This document shows, piece by piece, positions 34,185-48,352 of a DNA stretch of 64,000 nt. Source of the stretch: Straminergon stramineum. Its lineage: Eukaryota; Streptophyta; Bryopsida; Hypnales; Calliergonaceae. The notes under the pieces are model-generated. The model ran no database searches. It saw only the letters and a list, made by a program, of their open reading frames with translations, and had not been told where the DNA came from. The stretch lies in assembly GCA_963920665.1 (NCBI GenBank), contig OY987265.1, forward strand, positions 24,247,001-24,311,000, read 5' to 3'. Positions within the stretch are counted from its first letter, which is position 1, and every line of letters begins with the position of its first letter. A program made the position numbers and the translations under genes.

Positions 34185-37100
34185 ACCAATAAAAGATAGA
34201 TTTGATGATGAGCTTTGCTATTTTATTTCTCAATTTATTAGAATTCATGCTAAAGTGAACCCCAATTTGTATGAGGGGAGTCAGAGGAAGGCTTAACTGA
34301 GAATAAGATAACTACACTAAACCCCAAAGGACCAACATTTGTTTTTTGGCCCAAATTTTAAGAGAAGGTGGGGATGAGGAATATCTTTCATATGCACAAA
34401 ATTTCATGACATTTGGAAATATGAGTCACAAGTTATGACCTAATATGCTACTTTTTTTGTAAATGGGTAGTCTAGGTAGATTAGAAAAAATCATTTTTTT
34501 CAAGATAAAAATTTTGAAATTGGTTTCCTAAAGTTATATATACATTGGAAGCTTTGAATCATTCCATTTTGATCAATGAGTCAAAAGTTATGAGGATTTT
34601 TTGCTTGTGGGTAGTCATGGATTCTCTACTCAAAATAAAACTTTAAAGTCCTTTAACTTGCTCAATTTTCCATATTTTGGGAAGAAAATTAAATCATTGG
34701 ATGTAGAGTGTTTATCACAACATTGCAACCATTAGGGTTGGCATTTTTCAATTCCATAATTAAATTCTTAAGAGTTTAGTATTTTGAATCATTCTCTACT
34801 ACTGTCTATTTACTATTTTTTTCCTATATGTTGTATAATTCCAAATGATCTAAAATTTTTCAAGTATGTGGCCAACTTGTCTAGGAAAAAATCCAAAGAA
34901 GCACCACCATTTTTGAGAGTTTTTCATAGAAAAAAGAGATTTGTGATGTGCAATTGCCCTATTTTTTGCAGGGCCCAAAAAATGATTCCAATGAATTTGA
35001 ATGCTTATATCTTGCAATCCATACGGTGAAAATTTCTGAAATTTTTACCCCATGTTCTCAAGTCAGAATACTACAAGATCCTATAGTCACATATGTCAAA
35101 AAAAGTTTTTCCCAAAAAATCTGTTACTTGTACTAAAAATGGCAGTTTTGAAGAATTTTCAGCGAAAACATAGTCATAGAACTTTAAGGGCTAAACATAG
35201 ACCACTCCTCAAAATCGACCCCTATTTTTGAAGGGAAACTAAACATGGAGGATACCCCAAATGGTGTGCATTACAAGGACAAGTGTAGGCTAGGTGGAGT
35301 TGGCAGCCATTTTGAGTAGTGTGTAACTCTATTTCTAGTATTGTGGAGGTGACACCTTTACAAGTGGACGATTTTTCTTATACTCTTTATGTTGTTTTAA
35401 CTTCTTCTCTACAGCATGTTTTGATTCTGCTAGTTTGATTTTTTCATGTGCACCAAATGCATTTTGGCATCACCTATATGACACTTTTAGCACCCTACAT
35501 TTTGCATCTTTAAAAAATTGTAACTAATTCACAATGTGTCCAAAAATTATGAAACCACTTGCATTTTGATTCATAGCCCTTCACCAATGTGCATAAATTG
35601 TTGTTTATTTTCTAGAGCATGTTGATCATGCCACAAAGCTTATTTGTACCATTTCAAGTATAGTTATTGTAGTACAAAAGAAACTCCAACACTCCAATTA
35701 GTTTAGTACATCAAGGAACTTTGTCCTAAAGTTTTTTCAAACTCCGACTCTTGGCCCTCCATCATTGCACTCACTTTATGATTAACTCTATTATTATAAA
35801 ACAATAAACCACCATACCTCTAAAAGGAGACAAAGCAACAAAGATAGTGTCATCTACCTGTGACCATAAGGCATGGCTAATTGAATGACTCCAAACAAAC
35901 TCTTCATTCATGATGATCTTCAGACTAGAGTTTGTTTATTATGATTATTAAATTATGAGACACATTAAATTTTGGTTCTTCACATTGCTTTGGAAAAACT
36001 ATTTTTGTAGACAAGTGATATGGACTTTTGCACAATGGAAATTAATTGTGCCACTTGAGGCCATGCTAACTTTCCTTTTCTATCTTTTTCTTTTTAAAAC
36101 AAATGAAATGAGATTTCTTTGCAAAAGGCCCTTGAAGTTACCAATTATTCCATGGAGAAAATTGTATTTTCAAAAATAAGGGAGGCTATGGCATTGTTTT
36201 GAAAGCTTTTAGAATGTTTTGGATTGATTTTCCGATTCGAATGGATTGGCTAACTAGTGTCTAGAGATTGTTGATTTGAACAACTATATTTGTTTTTGAG
36301 TACAAGAAATTGAAATCCATTTATCTACTTTACAACAACTGGGTTAGAGGACCAAAGTTCAAATTGCTATAAAGTAGTGGATTCTAAAAAAATTTCAAAC
36401 CTTTAAATTTGAGTGGAAACTAAACTTCATCAGTGTCATTTCTTTAGTTTAATTGAAATAAGAAAATATCATTTTTATGGTTAAAATACAAATTCAGAAC
36501 AAAGAATTGGAAGTTGCCCAAATACACTACAAGGTGATCCATGGATTAAGCATTTTCTTGGTAGAAAAAATAATAATATGACAATGAGAGAATTCTCAAC
36601 ACCATCCCCTAAAAATGTGATAAAGCAACTCCCCCTAGTAATTGGATGAAAAATTGTTTTATCTATCCGAAACCCCAAAACAACCATATAAATGTTTCAG
36701 GCTTTCAATTGGGAGGCTAGCAAATTGTGTGGGGTAGTCTTTACCAAATAGACTCTTTATTTACACCATTTTAATGGTTGGAGCTTCTTCTTCTTTATAG
36801 GTGTTATGGAGACAAAAATATTAAATACAAGTATTAATGATCCCCAACTTACAAAACTAACAATTTCTAATGGTAAAATAGAAGAATGAGGTGTTTGTAG
36901 CAAAAATGGTTCAACGATCACATATACACAAAATGGGACCACAAAAGAGTCACAAGATCTTGGACTAACAATGCAAATACAACAAATAATATATTTTTGA
37001 TAAAAAAATAATAATACATTTTTAGAGAAATAAATATTTTCATCAAATTTCCTGAAAAAAAATATGAAAAAAAAAATATAAAGTGTCACCTCAACCTCAA

Positions 37101-37351
37101 ATTGTGATTTAAAAATTTGAATATTTAAAAAAAAAAAATTATTTTTTTTGTTGTATTTGCAATCTTGGTTTAAGAGTCTAGCAGCCCTTGAGGGTACATT
37201 TTTTTTTCAAATATTAAGCCTTATGGACTTTACATGATAAATTCCTTTTTTTATGCCTTTATTAGAAAATAGATTCTATAAACAATTGTTTATTCTCTTG
37301 GAAAGCTCCTATGTTCCTATATGATGATAAAGTCATTCCAAAGTCAAAATT
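34185..37351. other. AT-rich intergenic DNA with repeat remnants
   Basis: No gene is supported. A stretch at about 35485-35600 shares CTAATTCACAATGTGTCCAA and GAAACCACTTG-type strings with the interior of MITE family A. From about 34315 (CTAAACCCCAAAGG) to about 35195 (TTTAAGGGCTAA) the ends look weakly inverted and may mark another, more decayed element. Confidence 0.4.
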
Positions 37352-37935
37352 CTAGCCCTTGAATGTTTGGAGTCTTCTCATGAATTGATGATTTGAGAAA
37401 AATCATTGTGAAGTGTTACTTGGAAGAATATTTTGCAATTGATGTACAAATAAAAATTGTAGACTGTGAGTTGTAGATTCCATCCATGTGGTTAGATTCA
37501 CTAATGCTATAACCAATACTTTTTATAAATTTTAAAAGGAAATTTTTTAAATTTCTTCTAAATTTGATTACAAGCAAAATACTATCATTTTTTGAGTAAA
37601 ATTTGTTGGAATAGATTTGAAATGAGGTTCTCTTCACATAGTGATTTTTTGAAATTTATTGTTCTTAAAATCTATGACCTCATTTTGGCAAATCCCGTTC
37701 TGAGCTAGAGTCAATACAATTTTGGCTTGGTCAACCACTTGACATACTTTTACATTTGTAATTTAAAAAAATATGTACTCTTGTAACACCAAATCCAAAC
37801 ATTAGATAGGACAACAACTTAATGAAGTATTTCCACAAATTAAAATAACTTTCATCCAAACAATAAGGAAGAAGAAACTTGAGTTCTAATTTATTCATTG
37901 TCTAGAAACTGGACATTGGAGCGTTCAAGGGCTAG
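37352..37935. mobile_element. TTAA-type repeat family 2, copy 1 (CTAG ends)
   Basis: The 584-bp element starts CTAGCCCTTGAATG and ends CGTTCAAGGGCTAG, giving perfect inverted ends of about 14 bp. The whole interior aligns with 39825-40392 in the same orientation (GATTCCATCCAT, GTTAGATTCACTAATGCTAT, TTAGATAGGACAACAACTT, AATAACTTTCATCCAA). It contains no coding sequence. Confidence 0.85.
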
Positions 37936-39824
37936 ACTATGAATTGCCCTTAGCTTCCAAAATCAAATAAATGTCAATCCAGTACACATGTGATATTTTG
38001 TTAAGTTTTAGTATTTATTTAAAATTTTAATTTTAATTTATATAAATTTCAATAATGGTCGTTCATTCAAAAGTTAAAAAAACATGAGGCAAACACCCAA
38101 GAGAGCATTATAATTCCTTGTGGAACTCACAAATTATAATTGTGAAATTGGGCAAATCAAGATACCATTCATGGTTCACATCATGGTGTCTAACAATAAT
38201 ATTTTGATTTTCTACAACGAACTAACTAAAATGTTATAAATGTTATTTTTCTAGGAAATATAATGAATGCAAAGAAGTATAAAGGAAATTTAGATTAAAT
38301 TCATTTAAAATAATCTTATTGATTGAGTAAGAAAAGTTAGTGCTAAGTAAAATATAAACACTTACATGTCATAACTCCTCCACAAAATGTACATTCATCA
38401 TTGATTATTTTTTGAAGAGCATTCTTTCCTCTTTTCATTGATACATCATATAGTCTTCTTTAAAGTGTCTTCAATGCATATTAACTCCTCAACATGGCTA
38501 TAAGCTCCCGGGGAACTTTTTAAAGGCTTTAGTATGTACATCGATTTGTACTTATGAAGTTTTTGTTGAATGGATGACAATTGATCTTTCATCCCAAATG
38601 CTCATAAGTATTACCCTTGGGAAAATGTAAGTTTTTTTCCAATCAAATGCCAAAATAAAAAATTTATAGGGCTTGAAAGTTTAGAAGCAACTTAGGCAAC
38701 GTGCTAATAGTGAGCACAAGAAATTATGCAAGTTATGAATCTTTTTAATTGACTTTAAACATTCATATCTTGCAATCAATGAAATTGAATGGGTTCAAAA
38801 TTTTCCACATATTCTCACAAAGTAGTATAGTAAAATGTTGAGTGGTTGGAAATGAAAAGAAAATCTCAATTTTCACTCAAAGCACTAAGAATGGCAAGTT
38901 TTGATCAATTTTAGAACCAACAACTCAAATTTTAGTGTAAATTCATGAGATTTTTGTATGTAACTTGATTTAGAGAAGGAAATCTTTGTATTGATTGTTG
39001 GTATTTTGATTCTTCAAAAAAATGAGTTGTGTGGAAAAAAATGAAATCTTGCCCGTATGTGAGATATTTTTGGATATGGTTTCAATGCAAGATGATTTGG
39101 AGTATGTTAAATACCTTCATTATCTTTAAAAATGGGTATGCAAGCAACTAGCATAACTACCTATCAGTTGGCCAAATTTTCCGAAGTTGTACAATGCATC
39201 TTTTTCCACAAATTTGAGTCAAGCTATGCTAACCTTGTTGGATTACTTCTAATTTAAAATGTACTAATTTGGTAGTCTATGTGATAAAATGGATTGAATT
39301 TTTTTCTACTTATTCCCATAGTAGTATAATATAAATTTGTATGGTAGAAAGTTTAAAAAATATTTTTATATTTCAATTATGCTCGATGTGCTAAAAGGTG
39401 GCAATTTTAGATACTTTTATATGAAAAGTAGTGAAGGAACTTTAGAAGCTAATTTGATGAAGTGCACGTATTAAAACATTGTCATTCACTTTGGGGAATG
39501 GTTAAAAATTCTAGCAATAAAGATATTGACTTGAAATAAAACAAGGTTGGATTTATTTAGAATATTTGCAACCAATTTTGTCCTTGGTGTTATGAAAATT
39601 GTTAGCAAAGTGAATTCAATCCAAAAGATGTAATGTACCAAGTGATCAAAGTCAACAAAAATAAAATAAAAAAACTAAAGTTGTTATTTGGGGAAATTAT
39701 TTTAGAAGAGAGACATAAATCAAATCAATTAATGCTACAAAATGTTGAACTATTAGAAAATGGGCTTTATGCAAATTTTAGAATGGTCACATGCAAATCT
39801 GAATATAATAAATTTGCCACCCTC
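37936..39824. other. AT-rich intergenic DNA between two related elements
   Basis: No gene or clear element is seen. Only short chance ORFs occur. Confidence 0.45.
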
Positions 39825-40392
39825 TTAACCCCTAAACGTCTAGATTCATCTCCAAAATTGACAATTAGAGAAAAATCATTATAAAGTGCTATTTGGAAGC
39901 ATATTTTGGAATTGGTATAGAATAAAAGTTGCAGATTTTGATTTCTAGATTCCATCCATACGGTTAGATTCACTAATGCTATTACCAATTTTTTTTTTTC
40001 TATAAATTTTAAAAGAGAAATTCCAAAATTTCTTCAAAATTCGATTACAAACAAAATATTATCATTTTTTGAGAATATTTTTTTTGGAATGGATTTGAAA
40101 TGGGATTCTCTCTACATGGTGATTTTTTGGAATTTTAGTGTTCTTTCATTTTGGCAAATCCAATTTTGAACTAGAATCAATGCAATTTGATCACTTGACA
40201 TACTTGCACATTGGTAGTTTTAGAAAAATATGTACTTTGGTAATACTAAATCCAATCCTTAGATAGGACAACAACTTGATAACATATGTCTACAAATTGA
40301 AATAACTTTCATCCAAGTAGTTAGGAGGATGAAATTTGAGTTTCAATCTGTTCATCATCCAAAAAATGGATGTCGGAGCGTTTAGGGGTTAA
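39825..40392. mobile_element. TTAA-type repeat family 2, copy 2 (TTAA ends)
   Basis: The 568-bp element starts TTAACCCCTAAACG and ends CGTTTAGGGGTTAA, an exact 14-bp inverted repeat. It aligns throughout with 37352-37935. It is non-coding. Confidence 0.85.
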
Positions 40393-41257
40393 TGTTTTTG
40401 TAATGAAGGTGTTGACTTCCTGCAAAAGTATAAAATAAAAAAAATTCAAATCATTATTGATTCTAGACGTGTCTACTAAACCACTTTTTCCAATTTTGAT
40501 TAATTATTTGGCATGAAATGCCTACCTAATAGTTGGGTACGGTATCTTTTTTCTTCCCAATAACAATCACCAAGGTAACTACATCTAAAATCACACAAAT
40601 AAGCAATTCAATATGGATCCCACTCAAATATTGAAGAATTTTTTTTGAGTCTAATGATGTTGGTAGTCAAATTGAGATTCTAGATTTTTTCAGAATGCAT
40701 TTTTTGAACATCATATGAATGATCCAAGACTTTCAAAGTGCTGAAAATAGGTGTTTCTGAAACCATACATTGACTTTTATGAATAGAAGGAGTACATTTT
40801 AGGCAAGAATCTTTAGTAGTCGGTTTTAGAAAGCGGGCCAAATTAAGAAGTGCCCGTTCCCACGGTAACTGACAGAAACTTAGCGCCACGTCACCTCGCA
40901 AACCCGCCGAAACTACTCGGAAGTCCGAACGGCAGCATGCCCCTCAGCTCTTTTCCCGCGCTCTGCTACTCCCGCCATTTCCAAATCCAAACCCGAAGCT
41001 TCCCTCCGATGCAGTTGGGATCACGAATTTGTCATTCCCCGAATCGAATACTCATCAAACACGCAGATCAATTAGGGTTTCAAGGTTTCAATTCCGTCCC
41101 GAGCGAACCCATCTCTCACAACTTGATTCGAGATCGTTCGCGGACTCTTGACTCTCAGTGTCTGGTAGCCTACTGTTATTTTTGAGCTTCGTTTTTGCAG
41201 ATTTCGTAGTGAATGGGGGAGCTTGTGATCTTCCACCTTGAATTGTGATCGTTCACC
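40393..41257 (+). promoter_or_regulatory. RecQ gene promoter and 5' leader with a short uORF
   Basis: AT-rich DNA changes to gene-like composition at about 40850. This flank is also present, decayed, at 55137-55436 in front of the RecQ pseudogene. An 11-codon upstream ORF (ATG at about 41211, stop TGA at about 41246) ends just before the main start, which has a favourable context (ACCATGG). Confidence 0.55.
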
Positions 41258-44200
41258 ATGGAAGCAGACAGACTAATGGGCGGTGAAGGATTTGGAGCTG
41301 GGAAGGAGAATTTGAAAACGCAGCGGAAGCGAGTGCTTGATGTGCATCCAGAAATGTGTAAGAAGGTTAGAGTAGCGCAAGGAGTTCGGGATGGTCATGG
41401 AATCGGTGCAAGGAAACTCGAATCTAGGTCGTGGAGCGAGTGCAATCTCGGTGCAGGGCAAGTATTTGGTGGTGCGCGGGACGAGGTCGCAGCGCCGAGA
41501 AGAGTGACTGAGATTGCGGTCCAAGCGCAGCCGGAGGTCTTACGAACTGAGAGTGGAAATATAAGTGGAAAGATGCAGAAGCTTGTAATCCTAGACTCCA
41601 AGCAGCAAGAGGTTGCATCCAGTAGTCCTCTGGGGTTTACGATCAAAGTGCAGCGACATGGTCGGGCAAACGAGGTTGTTGAGAATGGAGATTCGAATGC
41701 CGTGAGTGCAGGCTCCTTCGCTAGCGCAGGCCGGTTTAGCTTGCTGGGGAAGAGCAATAGAATTGCGACGAGCGTCAAATCTATTCAGGTAGACGATTTT
41801 CCCAGTTGTCCTGTTTTGAAGGAAATTTCCCCTATTTCGCAATCACGAGCTCCGTTGCGAAAGCGTGTTACCCAACCCAAGGATGTGGGACAGACAATCT
41901 CTATCGAGAAGAAAATCTGTGTAGAGAATGCGAAAGTCGATGTGGAATTAGCTACTGGATCGAATTCTGTCCCCGATGAAAAATCCCGTAGAAGCACTCC
42001 GAAGTCCGTTGAAGAGGGGATTGAAGCAATAGTGGCGCTCCCAGTGCGTCGGTCTTCCAGGAACAAGCCGACATCTAGTGTTCTTGACGAAGTCCCTACT
42101 TACGCACCACCTCAGTCATCGGACGTCGAACTCCCTCAATCGAAGATTAAGCGAACCGCGAGAGCGAAGACCACTCGCAAATTCGATCCAGAAGAGACTC
42201 CCGTGCAATCGGAGTCACACGAGGAAGCGCAATTGCCACCCCTTGGCGATGTTGCTAACCCTAAACGAGCAGCGGCGAAGCGGAAGGCGTCGTCATCAAT
42301 GGCAGAAAGCTCATGGTCGCACCCCAAGGCTCTCATGAAGAAGAGGACTTCAGGTACTCGTACCTCAGTTGCCAATGCTAAGAGACCGCCGCCGCTTCGA
42401 GCTGGCGAGAGGGACAACTTCGTGAAATTGAACATCAATGGCAAAGGCGGCCGTCGCAAATTCATCAACGGGTCCCGAACAAAGCGGCCGAGTGTGTATG
42501 GTCGTCGGAAATCATTCAAAAGGTACAAGAAAACAACGCAGGAGGATGGCGAGGTTGATACGGCTATGGCGGAAGGTGACAACAATGTGGATACAAGCGT
42601 TGGGCCCAGCAAGCGGAAATCGGTGAAGTGGAATCAAGTGGGCATGGATGCCGAAGGCCGGAAGTCCACTTCGTTGTGGGTTGACGAAGGTTGGTATGAC
42701 AAGAGTGTCATCACAACGGAGAACACGAAGGACACTTCCCCTGTGGAGGACACTTCCCTTGTGCAGTCTACCTCCCCGGAGGAGCTAAAGGATTTGAAGG
42801 AGACCGCTCTTGGTAACCCTTGTGAAGCGAATTTGTTGTCAGTGTTGGAGCCTGTGTTTGGGTATAAGGTTTTTCGCAATGGACAGTTGGTTACTATTCA
42901 GCGGGTGCTGGCGATGGAGTCCACTTTGCTGGTGCTTCCCACTGGGGCAGGGAAGTCTCTCACCTATCAGGTTCGTGCTCTACTCGCCTTGTCCGACCCT
43001 AATCCCTAAACCCTCGGTGCTTCATCATCTCATCTCTTGCGCTTGAGGAAGAGGATACTATGTAAGGTAAGCATTTTAATCTGCTCAGGAGAGTGGTTAT
43101 TGGGAGATCGATATAGAGCTGTGGAGAGATCACTATGCGTACGAGACTGAAATCTGTTTAGATCAAACATTTGTCGCTGTGAATGAATGTCTTATGCAAT
43201 TTCAAAGTTGAGGTTCTAGACCACTACAAGTGCCAGTTGACAACCCCGTTTCTATTGAAAGATCAGTGGCCATAGACATTAGCAAAGTCAAGCCTTGCTG
43301 ATTGAAGGCCGACCGACTGTCTGAATAGATGAGCAGTGGTTGGTAACGTCGTTCGGTATATAAGATGAGATGAAGTCTCTCGTGGTTTTAGTATCCTCTA
43401 CCTCACTGTAAACACGTCTTTTGTTATGCAGCTCCCAGCGTTTGTTCTACCGGGACTCACTTTGGTGATTAGTCCATTGGTGGCGTTGATGGCGGATCAG
43501 CTGCAACACCTTCCTCCATTGTTACCTGGAGGTCTTATCAATAGTTCTCAGGTATGGAGTTTTTCACTGTATGGCTTTAACCGCTACAGGATCAAGAGTT
43601 CTTGATTAGAATATTGTTTTGTATTAAACATTGTTTCTCGGTATACCAAGCAATTGCGAGATACTGATCTGATGTTCCATCTGATTTCAGACCACCAGTG
43701 AGAGCACTGAAGTAATGAGTCGACTTCTTTCGGGTCAAATTAAGGTTCGTTTCATGGTTATTTTTCCGACCAGCTGCACCACTTACATTGTCATGATTCT
43801 TGGAATTCTGGTGTGAGTTTGAATCTCTTGGTTGCATTTACTTAAGTTTGTATTAGTTTCTCATCTATGTCTCACAATGACAGTGTATAGGAGATTTTTG
43901 GACTGTGTCTAATGTGAAGGACTATCACAACCCTTATCTGCGAGTTTGTGCCAAGCATGAATACCAATTAGCATATATTAACAATGTTCCCTTGTTTTCT
44001 TGCATTGAAGGTGCTATTCATATCGCCAGAGCGTTTGTTCAGTGAGAGTTTTCTGTCCGCTCTGGACTCTCTCCCCGAAATCTCTCTGGCAGTGGTTGAT
44101 GAGGCTCACTGCCTTTCAGAATGGTAAAATATTTGCTTTCCGAATTCATTTGTGTACACAGTTAGTGATTATGAGCCTCACGTTCCTCTGAAGTTGTGTT

Positions 44201-47200
44201 ATCACAGTCACAGACTGACTCTCCTGCTTCTGCCCTCGACAATGTCTGCTTTCAATTCGAGCTGACCCTTGTTTCATCTCTCCAGGTCACACAACTTTCG
44301 ACCTTCATATTACAGGCTTGGCAACATATTGAAGCAGCGTTTGCGTGTCCCGTGCGTTCTAGCTTTGACGGCAACTGCTACCAAAGAGACAGAGTGTTCC
44401 ATCATTAAAGCCCTCTCTATTCCTTCATCAGGAATTGTGCAAGCATCTGGTGTTCGCCAGAATCTTCAACTATCCGTCTCACGACCTTCACATAGGCAAG
44501 TTATATCAAAATCATTTTTCTGATGCAAACTATATAATAGTGCGAATCCATAAAGATTTCCGAAATTAAATTGCCGTATCTGATGTTCTCTTCCTCTTCA
44601 CAGGCGGAAGGATCTACTCGCTCTGCTTCGGTCTAGTCCATTTTCAGAAGTCAAAAGCATCATCATCTACTGCACATATCAGGTATTAAGAGAGGTTCAC
44701 ATGTCCATGTACGAGTTGAATTTCTTAATTTTCGATTCTTAGACGGGGTCGTTCCTTCTGTCACTTATTGAGGTACCTGTTAATGCAGGCTGAAGCGGAT
44801 GATATAAGCAGATATCTGGAGGAGAATAAGATAGCTGCTAAGGTTTGCCTGCCTTCCCAAGCATGTTGTCTTTGTATCAAGAGTGAAATATAGCGTTCCG
44901 ATCGTTAGCCAATTTTAGAATGCTACTGGTGAAGGCATTTTTGTCGTTTTCTGGAATTTTCAATCACATCCTTATTTGTTACTGCAGAGCTATCATAGTG
45001 GTAGACCGTCCTCTGAACGAACTCGTGTTTACCAACTCTTCTGCAGTAACAAACTGCGTGTGGTAAGTTAGCTCTTCCTGAACCTCTAAAGGTTTATTTT
45101 CTTACCTTGGAATCTGGATATTCTCGTTCTTGGGACTTTATTCTCGACATTATCGAGCAGGACTAAGAATTGTATGTACTTCTATTTAGAACTTCCATCG
45201 AACTTCTGTCTTCTGAGGTCTGGTTCTGATGTGCAGGTTGTTGCCACAGTTGCCTTTGGAATGGGTTTGGATAAGAGTGACATTGGTTCGGTAATTTAAC
45301 ATTCTGAACTTCCGCTGAAGTCTTTCTCATGCAACTGTGGTCTCCTGACATTATATTCTTGCAAAAGTTTGGTCCTTATTGTGGGATAGTTAGGTTGTAA
45401 TTTATTAGCTGGACGTTGAAGAGCAGCAGGTGATCATTGGGCATAAGTATTGTTGAAGGAGTTAATTATATCCTGCATTTCACCTATAACTTCGAAACCG
45501 ACTGAGTACTAGTCTTGAACTTCCCATTCCGCAGGTGATTCACTACAACATGCCTAGAAGTCTGGAGCATTATGTACAGGTAGACTACTTCATCCCCGCA
45601 CATGCAATTATCTTGCAAATAACGCTCTTTTCTTCATGGGAGATTTAAGTTTATGACGTTGAATACTATGCAGGAAACTGGACGTGCAGGTCGTGATGGC
45701 AAACCTGCCTTCTGCCACCTTTTTTTGGACGATACAGACTATTTGAAACTCCGCAGTCTTGCACACAGGTATGGCACCTAGCTGTCATGTTCTTTTTGTA
45801 TATCATGTAGGATATTTCTTATCTTAACTATTTAAGATATAATTTCATAATCGAACCATACGGCTGGTGTCCGTATGCCAGATTGGTTAGATGGGGCTTG
45901 ATCAGTCTCAAAGACTATGATAGTCTTGCCGTTACTAGTCATTTTCGAACCTTTACTTCAGCTGACATTTCGGTTATTCTGCAGTGACGGGGCGGACACC
46001 TTTGCTGTGAACAAGTTTCTTTGTCGAGTGTTTCAGAGTCCACCAGATGCATCAAAGTCTATGACCTCAATCAACGTTGAACAAACAGCTAACGAATTGG
46101 ATCTCAAAGAAGAGGTAAAGATATAGCTTCAAACCCGCAGCCCCAGCTTTAGAGTGAGTTAATCTTTCCTGAAGCAGTGATTTTCGCTCGATCGCATCTA
46201 AAATCTTGGATTTGCAGGTCATGGCTACAATTTTATCGTTCATGGAAGTCGGAAACGTGCAGTACGTGCACGTGCATTCCAAGCTAAAAGCAACATGCAA
46301 CTTAACGTTCTACAAAGTGAGTGTCTCTGTTTGTTTAGTCTTTAACTCTTTAAGATTTATGCAAGAATTCAATCTTTTTTCTTAAGGTAGACCTATGCTG
46401 AGCTGGAGGGTCTCGTGTCTCAGACCTCTGCTGCTCTTCTCGCAAAACATAGTGCTCTGGTGGCGACAATTGTCCGAAGGTTACTCCTTTCTCCTTACAT
46501 CGATTTCACCCATTTTATTGAGTTCTGAAGTTATTTGGTGCGCATTTGATTGTTCTAGGTCTAGATCATGTTATTTCTGTCTTTCTTGAATGCTGTATAA
46601 TATGGGCCTGCTGTTCTTTGTACTTTATCGGTTGTCTTCTGCATCTGGGATTTCGGGACGTTGTCGATTTCGAAAGTTGAACCAGTTTAGTTTGTCACAA
46701 CTGAGAAGTACATACTTTTCTGCTTTCTCAAGCAGATGTCAGCCCAAGCATGGACAATACACCTTTCAGGTTCCTGTTATTGCAAATGAGGCTGGTCTTT
46801 CATTGTTACAGGTTCAGCAAGAACTTCAAAGATTACAGGTATAGTGAGTCTAACTCATGGTAGTTTCACCATTCTAAATTGCTTTCCTCCAGCATTTTAT
46901 TAGTTGATATGCGAACATGTTCATGCCTACGGTAACATGCTTACTGGAGTCATATTTCTTAGTGATACAGACTAATGACTTAAAGTCTGTGTCTGCAATA
47001 TTTCTGAATGAACAGAGGGGAGGAGAGATTTCATATGAGCTTCAGGATCTTGCATTCTGTTTCTCAGTTATGGAAGTTCCAGATGACATATGTGCATTGA
47101 CTTCTTCAATTGCTGAACGATTGTCAGAAGTGGAAAAATGCAAGGTGGGTGTGATAGTTTCCATACTAGAAATTTGTGTGACCATCCACATACCCATACA

Positions 47201-48352
47201 AGGCTGATTGTATGTTTTTTTTCTGTCATGTGCATATACTCTCAGTTATTGAAACATGTGTACTATTCTTCTGCTCTATCGAGTAGAAAGTAGAATCACT
47301 TCAAAGTTGATGCAGCAATATCAAGCTTTCTCATCCCCAGTGGGTGTACCTTCTGTCAGGTGGCCAAGCTTGATGCAATGTATACTGCAGCAGCAGCTGC
47401 CGCGTCTCATCGTGGCGAAGTGACGAGCAGTAATTCTGAGTGTACTGGCCAACAACTATCTCTGCAAAGTAGTATCGGCACATACTTCAACAGATGTGAA
47501 GATAACCCGACTACCCAAGCTGCACCTAGCATTGTGGAATCCACAAGGTAGAGTCCCTATTTCAGGTCCCTCTGTACCTTGGTTTCTTATTTCTCAATTA
47601 TCTTCTTTGTACTAGAGCACATTGATAGGATTATGAAACTCTGTACAGCTCTTCCAAAGCACTAATCGTACGGGTATTATGGTCTTGCAGCTCTTTCTTG
47701 AAGGCAGATATCAAGGTATGGTTACCACTGAATCTTTCACCAAAGCTGTCATGATTTTTGGAATTTATGACTGTAGTATCAGAGATTCTTTTTACTATGT
47801 GCGTAATGTTCATGGAGTTGTAAAAAGTATATCTAAGACTGCTGTTGATATGCTCCTCTACTGAGCAGGTCTTTTTAAAATCCCACGCGAATGCGAGTTT
47901 TACCGGCAGAGCGGTTGCCCGAATATTTCATGGCCTGTGGAGCCCTGCATATCCTTATGCATCATGGTGCAAGAATCACTTTTGGTATGTACGGCATCTC
48001 CTTTTAAAATTTGATGTTGAAAGGGTGAACAGGTGTGGATAATATTGGTGTTGGTATCCATTTGCAGGTTTTCTTTTGTGACGAGTTTTTAGCTAAGATA
48101 TCTACCTCATTGTGTGGGAGATTTCTCATGCATAGAACGTGGATGTGGCTATCGAAGTACTAGTAATTTTAATGTGTGACTGCTTCCAGTTGAATGGAAA
48201 TCCACAATTGTTTAGAGAAGCAGTTGTTAAACCTCTATTTGGGGCTTTTGAGCAGGGGGCGGTACTCAAAGACCGATTTTCATGCTGTACGAGAAGCGGC
48301 AACAAGTCAGATACTTGAACAGCGGGCCAGGAAGAGAGCTGACGATGCGTGA
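41258..48352 (+). CDS. RECQ5: RecQ-type DNA helicase, plant RecQ5-like
   Basis: Twenty coding exons giving 1195 residues: 41258-42970, 43432-43551, 43691-43744, 44011-44123, 44286-44495, 44604-44682, 44789-44842, 44988-45062, 45237-45290, 45535-45579, 45674-45768, 45985-46114, 46218-46316, 46391-46479, 46736-46838, 47016-47144, 47360-47547, 47691-47715, 47869-47984 and 48256-48352. Exon 1 encodes a basic, low-complexity N-terminal region of about 520 residues and then the Q motif and Walker A (LPTGAGKS, Lys566). Later exons carry VVDEAHCLSEW, LALTATAT, IIIYCTYQ, YHSG, VVATVAFGMGLDK, VIHYNMPRS and the arginine-finger motif ETGRAGRDG. It unwinds DNA 3' to 5' in genome maintenance. The helicase sequence (SHNFRPSYYRL, FCSNKLRVVVATVAFGMGLDK) is nearest, from memory, to Arabidopsis RECQ5 and to animal RECQL4. 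The intron after exon 5 uses a GC donor (AG|GCAAGT). Confidence 0.92.
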
